Of a stretch of 64,000 nt of DNA, positions 27,936 through 38,171 are shown piece by piece (position 1 is the stretch's first letter; each line of letters opens with the position of its first letter). Under the pieces are notes generated by a model, which was given only the letters and a program-made list of their open reading frames with translations, did not search any database and had not been told where the DNA came from. Location: the NCBI GenBank assembly GCA_945643635.1, contig CALZFC010000043.1, forward strand, positions 3,407,501 through 3,471,500. Reading direction: 5' to 3'. The DNA is from Allodiplogaster sudhausi. Lineage: Eukaryota > Nematoda > Chromadorea > Rhabditida > Diplogasteridae. The translations under genes were made by a program, and so were the position numbers.

Positions 27936-28288
27936 CATGCGCAAGGAGTTGTCAACTGTGTCAAGTGGAGTGCAATCTGTCATAAAAACCTTCGTTGCAA
28001 AAGCCATTTTCCGGTTGCGCGAAAATGGCCAGTAAACAGAACGAAACAGGCGAATTTACACATTGCGTGGCCAAAATGACTCCAGTCAACTCTCAACCAG
28101 CGTGTTTATAACACGTAAAAATCCAAAAGCTGATAAAGAAAGCGCAAAAAGCGGGCTGGATCACAAATCTAAAATAGAAGGAGGAAATTACCGGAATTGT
28201 TGGCTGCCGAGATGGCCAGGAAGGCAGCGACGGCGAGGAGGCAGAGCAGCGGCGACTGGCCGCCAGCTCCCCTCGAGAAGAGACCCAT
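1..28288 (-). CDS. let-805: Giant FN3-repeat cell-surface protein, myotactin-like (3' end off the left edge)
   Basis: A many-exon minus-strand gene begins with a signal-peptide exon (28192-28288) and continues to the left edge without a terminal stop. Reading the exons gives a chain of fibronectin type III repeats: each has a B-strand Trp (for example SLAIEWEAP near 25.1 kb, VRVSWVLPP near 17.8 kb, VKISWDPP near 5.4 kb), a Y/F-x-V-x-Y strand C and an L-x-P-x-x-x-Y-x-(V/F)-x-V strand F. I count roughly 33-36 repeats, with no Ig, kinase or phosphatase domain in view. In nematodes, a secretory protein made almost only of about 32 FN3 repeats before a membrane anchor is LET-805/myotactin. That protein is the epidermal receptor at fibrous organelles (hemidesmosomes) that links muscle, through the epidermis, to cuticle. 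The membrane segment and tail are not in the window. A sidekick- or RPTP-type protein is less likely because Ig repeats are absent. Confidence 0.72.
5685..5805. repeat. (GA)n-rich intronic tract
   Basis: A polypurine intron of the FN3 gene is made of interrupted GAGAGA runs. Similar tracts sit in other introns of the gene, e.g. 13590-13645 and 11280-11350 (GA on the plus strand) and 8310-8405 (CT on the plus strand). Both orientations occur. Confidence 0.85.
7308..7815 (-). other. Intron between two FN3 exons
   Basis: A roughly 500-bp intron lies between the exon ending TTEEAG (about 7816) and the exon starting VPTGEPMNVRV (about 7307). It is AT-rich and holds a TACA/TGTA palindromic microsatellite at 7576-7640. 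No other feature was seen. Confidence 0.5.
7576..7640. repeat. TACA/TGTA palindromic microsatellite
   Basis: Runs of ACATACATACATATGTATGT form a self-complementary repeat that can extrude as a hairpin. Similar short blocks recur at 11583-11605, 11728-11750, 18760-18860, 33751-33772, 36355-36375, 36818-36832 and 42382-42402. Confidence 0.8.
8990..18420 (-). other. let-805: FN3 repeats of the middle part of the myotactin-like gene
   Basis: About fifteen repeats follow in steps of roughly 550-650 bp. Strand-B motifs include LHVEWRSEG (18.37 kb), VRVSWVLPP (17.78 kb), PTITWQGRE (17.18 kb), IRLTWA (16.57 kb), LQLSWAPPA (16.03 kb), ASVSWQAP (15.57 kb), AHLLWQSPP (14.93 kb), LLVGWGI (13.74 kb), VTIEWEYA (13.15 kb), VRVTWARP (12.69 kb), VRVQWLPP (12.08 kb), LSFEWEPVE (11.46 kb), FFMVSWLPP (10.82 kb), LHIRWLPP (10.15 kb) and LDVQWNAV (9.54 kb). 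Most repeats are split over two to four exons at similar places, suggesting growth by exon-group duplication. Confidence 0.68.
14110..14885 (-). other. Intron between two FN3 exons
   Basis: This interval separates the exon with HLLWQSPPAGQAVYYDKY (about 14890-14980) from the exon with HLNCGRIDRLQPEQTYDF (about 13980-14095). A charged minus-strand frame (14557-14769) within it has no FN3 signature and no fitting splice sites. I regard it as intronic. Confidence 0.4.
18421..20205 (-). other. Long intron of the FN3 gene with an opposite-strand ORF
   Basis: No FN3 exon could be found between the repeat ending near 20.2 kb and the one starting near 18.4 kb. On the plus strand, 19406-19714 encodes a 102-codon, highly charged, low-hydrophobicity frame starting MPKDSDDGLHQK and ending RQQNLRSEECR. 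I do not recognise it. TACA/TGTA repeats are at 18755-18860. Confidence 0.4.
20150..25180 (-). other. let-805: FN3 repeats 2 to about 8 of the myotactin-like gene
   Basis: Strand-B exons lie at about 25080-25180 (LAIEWEAPECGSIGEY), 24545-24650 (VHIEWTADASDRLQNYEV), 23890-24005 (FSVHWQLPSEMSVDHFVVEY), 23310-23395 (LRFSWSRPTCDE), 21440-21550 (SVVYWTETGNRADVYGYQ) and 20520-20600 (IRVSWTAPAADE). Partner exons carry the strand E-G motifs, e.g. LLPGTLYNFR, RYHIGVSAIVDRE and APLYYVRVRALDG. One exon at about 22040-22180 has RLAYKESGATRWSRY and is the least typical repeat. Introns hold long CT tracts (23036-23275, 21585-21765). Boundaries are read by eye and may be off by a few bases. Confidence 0.65.
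23036..23275. repeat. (CT)n/(GA)n microsatellite cluster in an intron
   Basis: Several pure CT runs of 20-45 bp are separated by short unique spacers. The spacer TTACTCTCCCTCATTCT occurs twice, so the block has expanded by segmental duplication as well as slippage. Confidence 0.9.
25745..25925 (-). other. let-805: Second exon: first FN3 repeat with an internally duplicated N-terminal segment
   Basis: The phase matches exon 1 (G + GC). The encoded stretch holds the start of an FN3 fold twice: RRSDESLLSVEWERIKTGE followed directly by RRSAESLLTVEWEGIQTGD, then a normal strand C ending KGFLVEYR. The two units are offset by exactly 63 bp. The next exons (25544-25622 and about 25340-25467) finish the domain with HQYRVQ and AYFVRIKVLGANN. 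The protein therefore begins with one and a half FN3 units. Confidence 0.65.
25926..28191 (-). other. Intron 1 of the FN3 gene, microsatellite-rich
   Basis: No exon in frame with the flanking phases was seen. The interval holds (CT)n runs at 26320-26362, 26450-26577 and 27560-27646 and a (GA)n run at 27890-27935. A CT-rich unit of about 60 bp is repeated around 26440-26535 (TCTATCTCTATCACTGTCTC appears twice). Confidence 0.55.
28192..28288 (-). other. let-805: First coding exon of the FN3 gene: start codon and signal peptide
   Basis: The exon starts at the ATG whose complement is at 28286-28288. It reads MGLFSRGAGGQSPLLCLLAV, then a further hydrophobic run AAFLAISAA, a typical signal peptide with cleavage expected near ISA-ANN. 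The donor is CCG|GTAATT, leaving phase 1. The first downstream acceptor that restores the frame is at 25926, so intron 1 is about 2.27 kb, the longest in the gene. The polypeptide carries no other start signal nearby. Confidence 0.75.
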
Positions 28289-29995
28289 CTGGAAGAAGAG
28301 GGTCAGAGAGAATGAGAGAGAGGGAGACAGAGGGAGAGTGGAAAGAAAGAGGGAGAGAGAAGAAGAGAGAGAGAGAGAGCGACGAAATGTAAAATAACGC
28401 CACGGTACACATGAACAGCAAAAGAAAACAGGTACACGAACCTGCTTGAACTGGGGAAATATTTACAATTAGTATGTATTGAACGCATAACAGGGAAGTC
28501 ACACAATGTTGTACCAACATGGAAGAAGGTTGGCATCAAACATTATCAAAAATTGGGGATAAGTTAAAAGAAGACTAGACCAACGCGGAGGCTAATCAAT
28601 ATTGCGGCAACATTAGTGTTCAGGCGATCGACGGGAAGAAAAAGGTAATCACATCTGCTCCCCCTCCGCTCTCCTTCTTCCCGCTCTCTTCATCACATCC
28701 TTCCTCAGTAACCACAGTTGGTGGCCGGGAGGAATTATCTGATCACAGAATCAGTTCTATGTCTCTTTCTCTACTCTCTCCCTCTCTATCTCTGTTTCTC
28801 TCTCTCTGCGTTTTTCTCTCTTTCATTTCTCTCTACCACTTTCTCTCTCTCCTCTCTCTCTCTCTCGCTGTATTTGGTAGTCTCTCTCCTTGTCGGCATG
28901 CTCTCAATCTCTCGTGATAATGCGCGATCTCGCAGTAGATTAACTGTCCCCACCGGTCAACGTGTCCATCCTCAGAGAAAAGACGTTGATTGGGGGTGTG
29001 GCCTTGATGCAAGAAAAAATAACATTTTATTGTGGAAAATAAAGAGAGCAACAAAAAAGGAGCGAGAAGTCATGAGGGAGGAAATATGAGATTACATGCT
29101 GAGCCAGAACACATTTCCACAGCGCTGTACCTATTGATTACAAAACGCAAAAGGCAGCACACTGATTGGACTACAAAAAAGTTGAAGTGAGATAAGAAGG
29201 GCAGACGGAAAAGTGGAGGGCGACATAATCAGTGTTACAGAAAAGAAAACAATAAAAAGCCAGTCATATGGAATAGAAACTACGGGGAAAGCGAAAGAGG
29301 AAAGAGAGAGTGAGTACGACAGAGGCAGATAATAGAGAATGCAAGAGAGAGAGAGAGAGAGAGACATTAGAGAGGAAGCAAAAAGCTATCAGAAGAGACA
29401 GAAAATAAAATGAGTGACTTTCACAAAAGCTTCCGCGCAGAGAGCGTAGCACCTTAGGCGTGCGCGTAACTGCATCGCAAATATTTGGCCGCGAGATGAG
29501 TGTTCCGCGAGGCAGAGGGTGGACATTGCAGAACTCGAGAGAATAGGAGTGATAGAGGGAGGGAGAGAGAAGGAGAGAGAGAAGGCGAGAGAATGAGTGG
29601 GAGAGAGAAAGAGGCGAAAGAGCTGATAAAAGGGAGACAAATGCCAGCAGTGATCCAAAGGGTAATAAGTGCGTCATGACGAGTTTTCAAAAATGTCATA
29701 GGGAATTCTTTCGACCGTCCAAACCTTCTAATTTATGAAAATAAATAAATGAGACATCTACAAAATTGAGGCATATTCAAAATGGAACTACTCATTTCTC
29801 ATAGATGTTCTGCACAAATAGTGTACTTTCTGACAAACAATGCGACAAGGAAATCTCGCGTTGCTCCGACTGGTTTGAAGTCCTCTCATCAATTCGAAGA
29901 TGATTTAGAGGAGGCCAAGACAAAAATGTGCCGCGAACCTGCTAGCGGATTGCATCCGTTGCATTCTTGTTGGGGGCAAGGAGAACAATGCGCGG

Positions 29996-30038
<43 letters not shown>

Positions 30039-31165
30039 TAATAGAGACAGTGAATGGGGTGATAAAGAGCGACCGCCAGGGACATTGTGAAAGCCAAAAA
30101 AAGAAGAAGAGGAATAATGTGATAGAAACTGAAAATGAGTTTTAAGAGAGTTCAAGAAAGAAATCAATAGTGAAAGAGATATTTGAAGGGGAAATATACC
30201 GGAAATGTCTCGGATAAAAAAGACGAGATTGAGTGAAACTGAATGCGGGAAAAGGTGGCGCGACGATCGACGTTGGGAAGATGAGTGGATGCGGAGGATG
30301 TGTGGATCAAGGCAGGCGGAGAGAGAAAGAGAGAGAAAGTGAGAGGTAGAGAGAAATAGAGAGATAGAGAGAGATAACGGGAGAGAGAGTGTGGGTGGGA
30401 CTGGGCAAAAGAGTGGCAGAGATATGAAGAGAGAAATGGAGGAAAGATTGTGAGAGTGTTGAAGAGTTGTAGTTTATGAAAGAGATGTCAAAGACAGAGA
30501 GATAGAGAGAGGGAGAGAGATGTGAAGCATGAAAAAGAAACAGAGATATGTAGATACGTGTCCGAGTATTAGCCTGATCTTGCGATGACACCTGAGATCT
30601 CTTGTAATTCTTGGCAGGCTGAACTCGGAGAGTGCACCAGATACGCAAAGGCACAACTGATTGAGGGCAAGGAAGGTCGAGAGGGAGAGGGAAGGCTGCA
30701 GGGGCAATGGTGATACGATCAGACAAAGCCAATTTGGTCCCGCAACACTCACCCGGCTTAATGTGTCAAGCCTCAGGGAGGAGGGTTCTCTCTTTCCTTT
30801 TCTCTCTCTTCTCTCGCTTCTCTCTCTCTCTCTCTCTCTCTGCTCAAGCTTGTTTATTGGCAGCCGCACCACGCCGATCAGCCCGCGCGCATCAATCTCC
30901 CCTCTCCCTTTCCCGTCCTCCCTTCTATCACACCAAGCTTGCAAAATCTTCAAGCTCTAACTGGAGGAAATAGGCTTTCGTCATATTTTTCATATTATCA
31001 GCTAACACTTAGCGAAATGATAAAAGTAAAATATTGATTGTATAAAATCAGTAAATGTGAAGTCGACAAACTGATAATTTCCCTCTCCCCCCTTTTGCCA
31101 CATTATTTACACATTTTGCAGTAGCGCTAAGGAGAAGCAAATGAAGATGAAAAAAGGTAGAAAAG

Positions 31166-32088
31166 CGCTGCAATGCCAGTTTATCCGACTACAAGGAGCG
31201 TGGGAGGCTGTGTCCTACACGCTCAAGTACAACATACAGGAGGATGAAGACTTTAGGTGAGAAAGGAGAGGGAGAGAGGGGAGAGAGGGAGGGAGAGAGA
31301 AAGAGGGAGATGATGCTAGAATCCGCGCACTCCAGGGCGTCAAGGGATTCATGCAGGTGAGGCGCGAGCGAGAGATGTTGCAAACGAAGAAAAAAGAACC
31401 AAGTCTAAAGAGATTACGGAAGAAACGAAGAGATTGTATGGGGGCGACTGAAGCAAAGAGGGTGAGAGGTTACGGAGGGAGAATGCAGAGAAAGAAGAGG
31501 TGAGAGAGTGAAAAGCTAAGAAAGTTGGCAGAACGAGAGAACGCAAGTGAAAGAGAAGAAGAAACAGATGAAAAGTTAGAGAAGAAGAGCGAGACTGTAG
31601 TCCTTCGGGAGATAAAGCAAACTCTTGGAGAAAGCTTAGCTGCCCCTCCACCTCAGCTTGCTGGCTGCCACAGTGGCACTACGCTACGAGATGAAATCAA
31701 AGGAAGAGAGGGCATTCAATATGTGAGGAGCAGACAGTTCAAGAAGAATGAAAAGTGAAGAATGTTTATGATTAGATCGGAAGGTGAAATTTGCATTTTG
31801 TAACAGATATTTTTTAGCAACTTTTTGGAGATAACACATGCTTCATTAAAAAACGGAAAGCGAACAAGGACTAAATTAATTATTGATCTGAATATGTCCT
31901 TTGACTGTAAAAAAAATAGGGCACCCGTTGGGAAAGCAGAAAAACAAGTTGAGAATGGCAAGGAAAATAGCGAATAAGAAGAAGTAGATTTCCGATGGGC
32001 ACTCTAGAGAAATCATGAAGAACCATTGACTTACTACTTCAGTCAATGCCAATGCATTCATCTCTAAGTCTCTCACTCTTCTTGCTGC

Positions 32089-32126
<38 letters not shown>

Positions 32127-32302
32127 TCTCTTCTTTCTCTTTCTCAGTTCCTCCCCTTCGTTCCTTGTCCCTGTATCTAAAAAAAAGTAATTCTCTGATG
32201 TATTTCCTTATTGTTAGACGTGGACACATGGCCAGCATGAATGTAGCCTAAGGTGATCAAGCGCGAAGAGGCAGCGGAGCTGGATGTCAGTAAGAAAAAG
32301 TA

Positions 32303-32348
<46 letters not shown>

Positions 32349-32615
32349 AGGCAGCGATAGGACGGAGAGATTAAGAGAAAGTGGGAGAGATAAAGACAGA
32401 AAGTCAGAGATATGTAGAAAGACTTATAGGTAATCAGCAAGCGAGAGGGAGGAAGAGAAAAGAGAGTGAGACTTTGACTGGCAAGCACCACCTCTATACA
32501 TTACTGTCTCTTTTCTCGCCATTCTTCTAGTCCCCCCACCCGTTCAGAACAAACATACTCAAGCAGTGCACTAGCATGCTTCAGCCCTTTCCTTCTTCTC
32601 TTCCCCTCCCCTCTC

Positions 32616-32665
<50 letters not shown>

Positions 32666-33926
32666 TCTGTCACCCCTCCTCCTCTCGTTTCTCGATCACT
32701 GTATCTCTTCACACGCACCTTTTGCCTCATAATCACACCACCTCACCCACCTTTCTCTCTCTTTCTCCGTCTGTATTCGTGTTTCAAGTAGGCCAGCTAA
32801 TTCTCGGTCCAATGCCCTCTCCTTAAGAAAGATGAGAGAGATAGTGGGAGGGAGAGGGTAGAAAGCCGAGAGCATACTCTCTCTTCTCTTTTCTTCCCTC
32901 TTTCTCTCCATCTCTCTTTCTTCTCTCGCCCTCTCACTAGCTCTCTTTCTCTTTAGCTCTCTCTCTCTTACTACGCTCTCGCTCTCACTCTCTCCTCTTC
33001 CTCACTTGACGTGATCTGCGCAATCAGTGCATCCAGCCGGAAAACGTTCTTTTTACTCGTTCCCTCTTCGTATTCTCTGTAATTTCCATTCTTCCCATGA
33101 TTGTCCTACAGCGACGCTATATTTTGTCTTCATATTTTATTTTGATATAGGTTCAGATGACTGGGAAAGTTTTTTTTCTTCAGAAAGGCCAGTCACTGAT
33201 AAATTCAACAAGCTCGCCTTATTTCATTATAAACAGATTTAAAGACGCAACAGAGAAAGGCAAAGCAATATCAATAGTGTTAAAAATGAACACAGATAAG
33301 GATGGCTTCAGGATGGAAGATGGTGGGAAAGAGAAAGTTGCTAGCAAGAGGGGGGTGGGAGGGATAAGAAACAGGGAGAGATGCAGGAAAGAAATTAAAA
33401 CGTGAGAGACATAAAAGGACATGGAGTACAAGAGGACCGCAATGACGCATCCAAGTGATAAGGCGCCCGAAGCAGTTTCCATTGTGAAAGGACGTCTCTT
33501 TTTTACTTTGTGAAACTCTTTTTTCCACCAGCCATTAAGCGACTCCGCTGGTAGCAAGGAAAACCAAAATGAAGACAGGATTGGACAGCTCAATGAGGCA
33601 TGCTCGTATGAGGGCAAAGAAGCTGTTTTAATACATTTACATATTAAACAATACTAGTTCATCAAATAGAATAATAGAATGGGATGGGTAATGGTGAGTT
33701 CTGCAGCTGCGCAGAGGCGTATCGGATCTGTTCAGCTCAATAGCTGCATTAACATACATATGTATGTATGTATTAGAAAGAGCTTCAACAGCCGGATGCT
33801 CCTCTTGTCGAGGGAAACCGTTATCCGTCAAGGACAACTCGCCCGCCTTTGCATGAGAATACAAGAGAAGAGGCAAACGAAGACTGGAAGGATTACAGTC
33901 GGCGCAGGCAATCAACAGTGAACTAA
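31166..33926 (+). other. Possible plus-strand gene made of short exons, unrecognised
   Basis: Several islands have acceptor and donor sites and open frames of compatible phase. About 31166-31257 reads FIRLQGAWEAVSYTLKYNIQ and then EDEDFR, ending phase 2 at a GTGAG donor. About 31320-31357 begins phase 2 and reads IRALQGVKGFMQ before GTGAGG. About 31657-31722 reads LAGCHSGTTLRDEIKGREGI. About 32252-32284 reads VIKREEAAELD before GTCAGT. A possible last exon at 33792-33926 reads PDAPLVEGNRYPSRTTRPPL and continues to a TAA. I do not recognise a family, other frames are also open, and the connections are guesses. This may be a real small gene, a decayed gene, or chance. Confidence 0.22.
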
Positions 33927-35941
33927 CAAGGAAAACTCGAACAAACTAACAAATTAAAATGTGTAGCTTATCGCTGTCAGAAGAAATCCTAGAATATCCT
34001 TTTCTACCGCCATCGCTTGGCTTCTTTTACTCTCTCTTTTATTCTTTCACTTTCCATGTTTCTCTTCTTTTATGTTCTTCTACCTCTCACTTCGCTTTCT
34101 AATCAACGTCTGCGCTACGTTCGATTTGCAAGACTTTGGGCGTTGCCCTGTTGCCGCATCTCTTGAAGGGAATAGTGGAGCGAGAGAAAGAAGAACGGAG
34201 GGAGTGAGAGAGAGAGAGAGAAAGAGCGTGCTAGTCATGCAGGGTATAGTGATGGAGTATAGAGAGAGAGGGAGACGATACAAGGCGGTGAGGGAATTCT
34301 AGCGGTAACATGTTTAGAGAAGTACTAAGACGACCAGCTACTACAGAAAAGAGATCAAAAACATAAAGCGAGAGAGAGAAAGAGAGGGCAAGAAACAACC
34401 TCGACTTAGGCATCCTATAAGCAGATGAATAGATACTGTCGCTGTTTTTCTCACCACCTAAGATCAGCAAATTCGCGCTCCGGGGCCTGAACTCTTGAAC
34501 CATTCCAGATGCGAAGAGCACACGGCTTTGGAGTCGGCCACGACGGAGTTGTAAACAAAAACACTCCGTGGACAACAAACACACACAATCTAAAGGCGCA
34601 GTTGTTAACACTAAAAAGGACTGGCTGCGCACTTAAAGCCAAAGCTGAGTCAAGCGTTCACGCGGAGATCGCAGTTCGTATGGAAGGATAGCCACTAGAA
34701 TGCATTTAGGCGAGACTTGTGGAGAGCTGGATCAGAGGAGGGAGAGAAAGAGAGAAACAGAGAGATAGAGAGAAACATCTAAATATGTAGAGAGAAGACA
34801 GATTTAGATAAAGAGAGAGGAAGAGAGAGCAGAAAATATGTAGAAAGAGTCTGCTAGAGAAAAGAGGAAGGAGAACAGAGGATCAAGGTGTGGCACCATC
34901 TGCTCTTTTGCTACTTCGCAATCAGAGTAAGGGAGGAGAGGAGAATGATCTAGAGAGGGGGAAAGAAGAAAGTAGGAGAGAGAGAAAAAAGGAGGAATAG
35001 AGTGAGAGAGAGAGAGAAAGGTAGAGAGGAAGAAAGGAGATATGGAAGGAGCGAGAGAGAAGGATTCAGAGTTTGCCACCGGTGGCTCATGCTTTGACGA
35101 GAGAAGTGATTGTGCCATGAGAAATGATTAGAGAAGAGAAGATTGAGGAGTCGGAGAAGGGAGAAGGAACTATGAAGGGTATGCATGGCAAGGCAGAGAT
35201 GGAAATGGAGGAGGTGGAAGGAGTAATGGAATGTGTTTAGATCGAGCCATGGGGGAAAGGTAAGGAAGAGAGAGGGAAAGAGAGCGAGAGAGGAAGAGAC
35301 AGAAGGAGAAAGTGGAGAGAGAGAGACGAGAAGGAGAGGCGGAGACAGGAGGAGGGAGTGCACAATAGTCTGTAGTATCGCGCAGGCGGAAAAGTATACT
35401 AGAAGACATCGAGAGAGTTCATGAGATGGAGAGAGAAAACAGGAGCATAAGCAATTGAAGACAAAAAGGAGAGGGGAGATAAAGCGGTGTGCTGTGCGAG
35501 TTCAGAGGGCTGGTTGGGCATGGAAGGAGAAGTGATGAGGGCGTGCCGCTTCTCTTGCTTCTCTTTCTCTCTTTCTCTGTCACTCTCTCACGCTCTCTCT
35601 TCCCTTCTCCATATCTAACTCTATCTTTCTCATCGGTATTTTTCTCATCTTCCATTTCCCTATATCGTTTCTCCTTCAGCCATCTTCATTTCTTTGGGTG
35701 GTTGATGGAGAGAAGCAAAGGACGCAAGAGTGCCACACGGCCAAAATTATATCATTCTCGGCGGTAATTTATCGGTGGCAATATTAGTAGAACAGGCTAA
35801 GATGACAAGCCCATTTTTAGCTACATAGCTGTTCAGTTTGTCGCACTGAGCTCGTGAAGGGTGAGACATGTTTAAGCAATCCTAGCATGAAACAGGTCTA
35901 GTGCCCAAAATGAATTAAAACTTTTGTGATCGTTGTTCGAA

Positions 35942-35995
35942 ATAGAAAATTAATATTAGTATTCCTGCTTAGAAAATTAATATTAATATTCCTGT
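35942..35995. repeat. 27-bp tandem duplication
   Basis: Two adjacent copies of a 27-bp AT-rich unit (core AGAAAATTAATATTA) differ by about two bases. Confidence 0.75.
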
Positions 35996-36124
35996 TTTGC
36001 CAATTAGGAATGGATTAATGAAGTCGCCATAGTACAACATTTCGGTGTTCCAGAAGATTGCTGAACAGATTGCAACATAAAGATAACCGATAGTTATTTG
36101 AGAGGTCTGATCAAGGGGAAGAAT

Positions 36125-36271
36125 GAGTGCGAAGAAGCTGACGGAATACCACGACTCGAGGTATGCATGTCCTTTATAACAGTTATGAAGAATACAGAGA
36201 AAGTAAAAGAGAAGACAAGTAAGGTAGAGCGAAAGATGTGGAGTAGGAAATTAAAAATGGAAGAGAATAGA

Positions 36272-36308
<37 letters not shown>

Positions 36309-36738
36309 GGGTGGCCGAGAAGCGTGTTCAGCATTGAATTGTGGGAGTAGATTTGTATGTATGTAGAACGTACATAAATTCTGCAGTCTGTGTCTTGTTG
36401 CCCAAAATGGGCGACACCCTCTGAGTCATTTTCGTCGTTTGAGAAGATATAAAGAAAAGGGAGAGAAAGAGAGAGAAATAGAGAGACAGAGAGAGAGAAA
36501 GAGAGAGAGAGATCGGGCCAAGAATTGCTGTATAAGAAAAAAAAGGTGCTCGGATATTTCAAAGGCTCCCGCCAAGAAATGGTGTCGCATCCCGAGAAGT
36601 GCAGACTTCCCACCAAGCTTCACTTTCTATCAGATTTGTTTCGGAGTTTTTTTCTCCCTTCCGAAAAGGGGCAACTCCTAAATGAGGAATTTGGCGGATA
36701 TCCATTGTCCATTTGTACTATTTCCTTGGGAAAGTAGC
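36125..36738 (+). other. Weak coding-like islands, unrecognised
   Basis: An ATG at about 36126 gives MSAKKLTEYHDS before an AG|GTATGC donor. At 36546-36738 a plus-strand frame reads VLGYFKGSRQEMVSHPEKCR and runs on to a stop. Codon use looks less repetitive than in surrounding DNA, but no family is recognised and no link between the two was established. Confidence 0.15.
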
Positions 36739-36941
36739 AAGCATGGACAGAAGTATTAGACAAATCTATTTGGCTTTCAATTTATATATACAGACTATCT
36801 TGTTAATTCCGGATCAATGTATGTACATACATGCTTCGTGTTCACAGTGACAGGATTCGTTGGAGGCATTTGTGTAGACGTTGTGCAAGAAATGGAAGGT
36901 GGAAGAGAGTCAACAGATTACTCATTCTCTCCCATCCCTCC

Positions 36942-36981
<40 letters not shown>

Positions 36982-38074
36982 CCCCTCTCTCTCTGTCTTT
37001 CCTTATGTTTTATTTATGATCATCTATCTGTCTGATCATAGTCTCGGCTCGGCTCTGATTCACTCTGGTCTCCCTATTTCTTAGCTCTACTCTCACGCTC
37101 TTTCCTCGTGGGCGTGAGTATTATTCTGAGGGCGTGGCAGAGGTGACCTGGACAGGGTGTCCCTTTTGACTGCTACCAGGAACTGCGCGAATCATCAAAA
37201 ATTAAAAAAAAAATAAATAAAACCAAAAAGTTATAATTACTTCCACAGGATAACTCGTACATGATCGCAACTTGATAATACATATTATGAATGTGACTAA
37301 TTAACCATAATGATTTTAAGTGTGAAACCGGAAAATGAGAAACATTCAATGCAGTTTATTTATAACAACAAGAAAAGTACGAAAAGAGCGCGAAAAGAGA
37401 GGAATTGAGAAGTTTTCCTCTCCTTTCTCCTCATCCTTGTCACTGCCTCAAGGAGAGAGACACTTTGCATAACAGAAGAGGGAAACTTTTCTTGGGCGTA
37501 ATCACATCAACAAGCAAACGCGTACACTTTCACTCTCTTTCTTTCTCTCGCAATCTCTCTATCACTTTTCCTCTTTTGTACAGTGTCACTCAGAAATAAG
37601 CAAGAGGTAATACACGGGAAATTATGTGACCTCGGATCTCAAGGCTCTCGCTTTCTGGAGACATTATGTTCTGAACAATTTTAATATGATAAGTCATTTT
37701 TCTACAATTTCGTATCCAGAAATGTTGCAAATTTAATATTGCTTCAGTCTCGCACTAACGTTTTCGCTTGCTTATCGACAGTGTGAAAATGAAACAATTG
37801 TTCCATCTTAAGAGGACATTTCGGAAGCGGGCAAGCGTACAATAGGAATTTCTTCAGACTGTTTGGTGATAGGACTTCACTACTGCTTGCCATTTCTCTC
37901 TTGCCCTTTTATTCAACCTCTCTCATCCCTATTCTAACGTGATTCCTTTTCTTCTTCTTAATAACGCACCAGTGATGAAAAATATGCCAGTGAGAGAATG
38001 GCCACGCCCAAGTCTCATCTCGTGTATTTCGATTATATTCTTTTTGTTATTAAATCAATTCCAGAACTTAAAAC

Positions 38075-38171
38075 AAAACAGTGAATATTGCAGCATGTCA
38101 GATGATTAGAAGAGAATACATATGTACGATAGTCTTCTAACCATCTGACATGCTGCAATATTCACTGTTTT
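38075..38171. repeat. Near-perfect inverted repeat (39-bp arms, 19-bp loop)
   Basis: The left arm 38075-38113 and right arm 38133-38171 are reverse complements over 39 bp with a single mismatch. The arm core is GTGAATATTGCAGCATGTCA, and the 19-bp spacer contains ATACATATGTAC. Transcribed from either strand it would fold into one long hairpin. It could be a miRNA-like or endo-siRNA hairpin, or a recent inverted duplication such as a MITE end pair. Confidence 0.85.

Noticed and set aside
30307..30960. Long ORFs on both strands near 30.3-31.0 kb
   Set aside because: They consist mainly of GA/CT tract codons; the GC-richer core is open in several frames and has no clear splice-site pairing.
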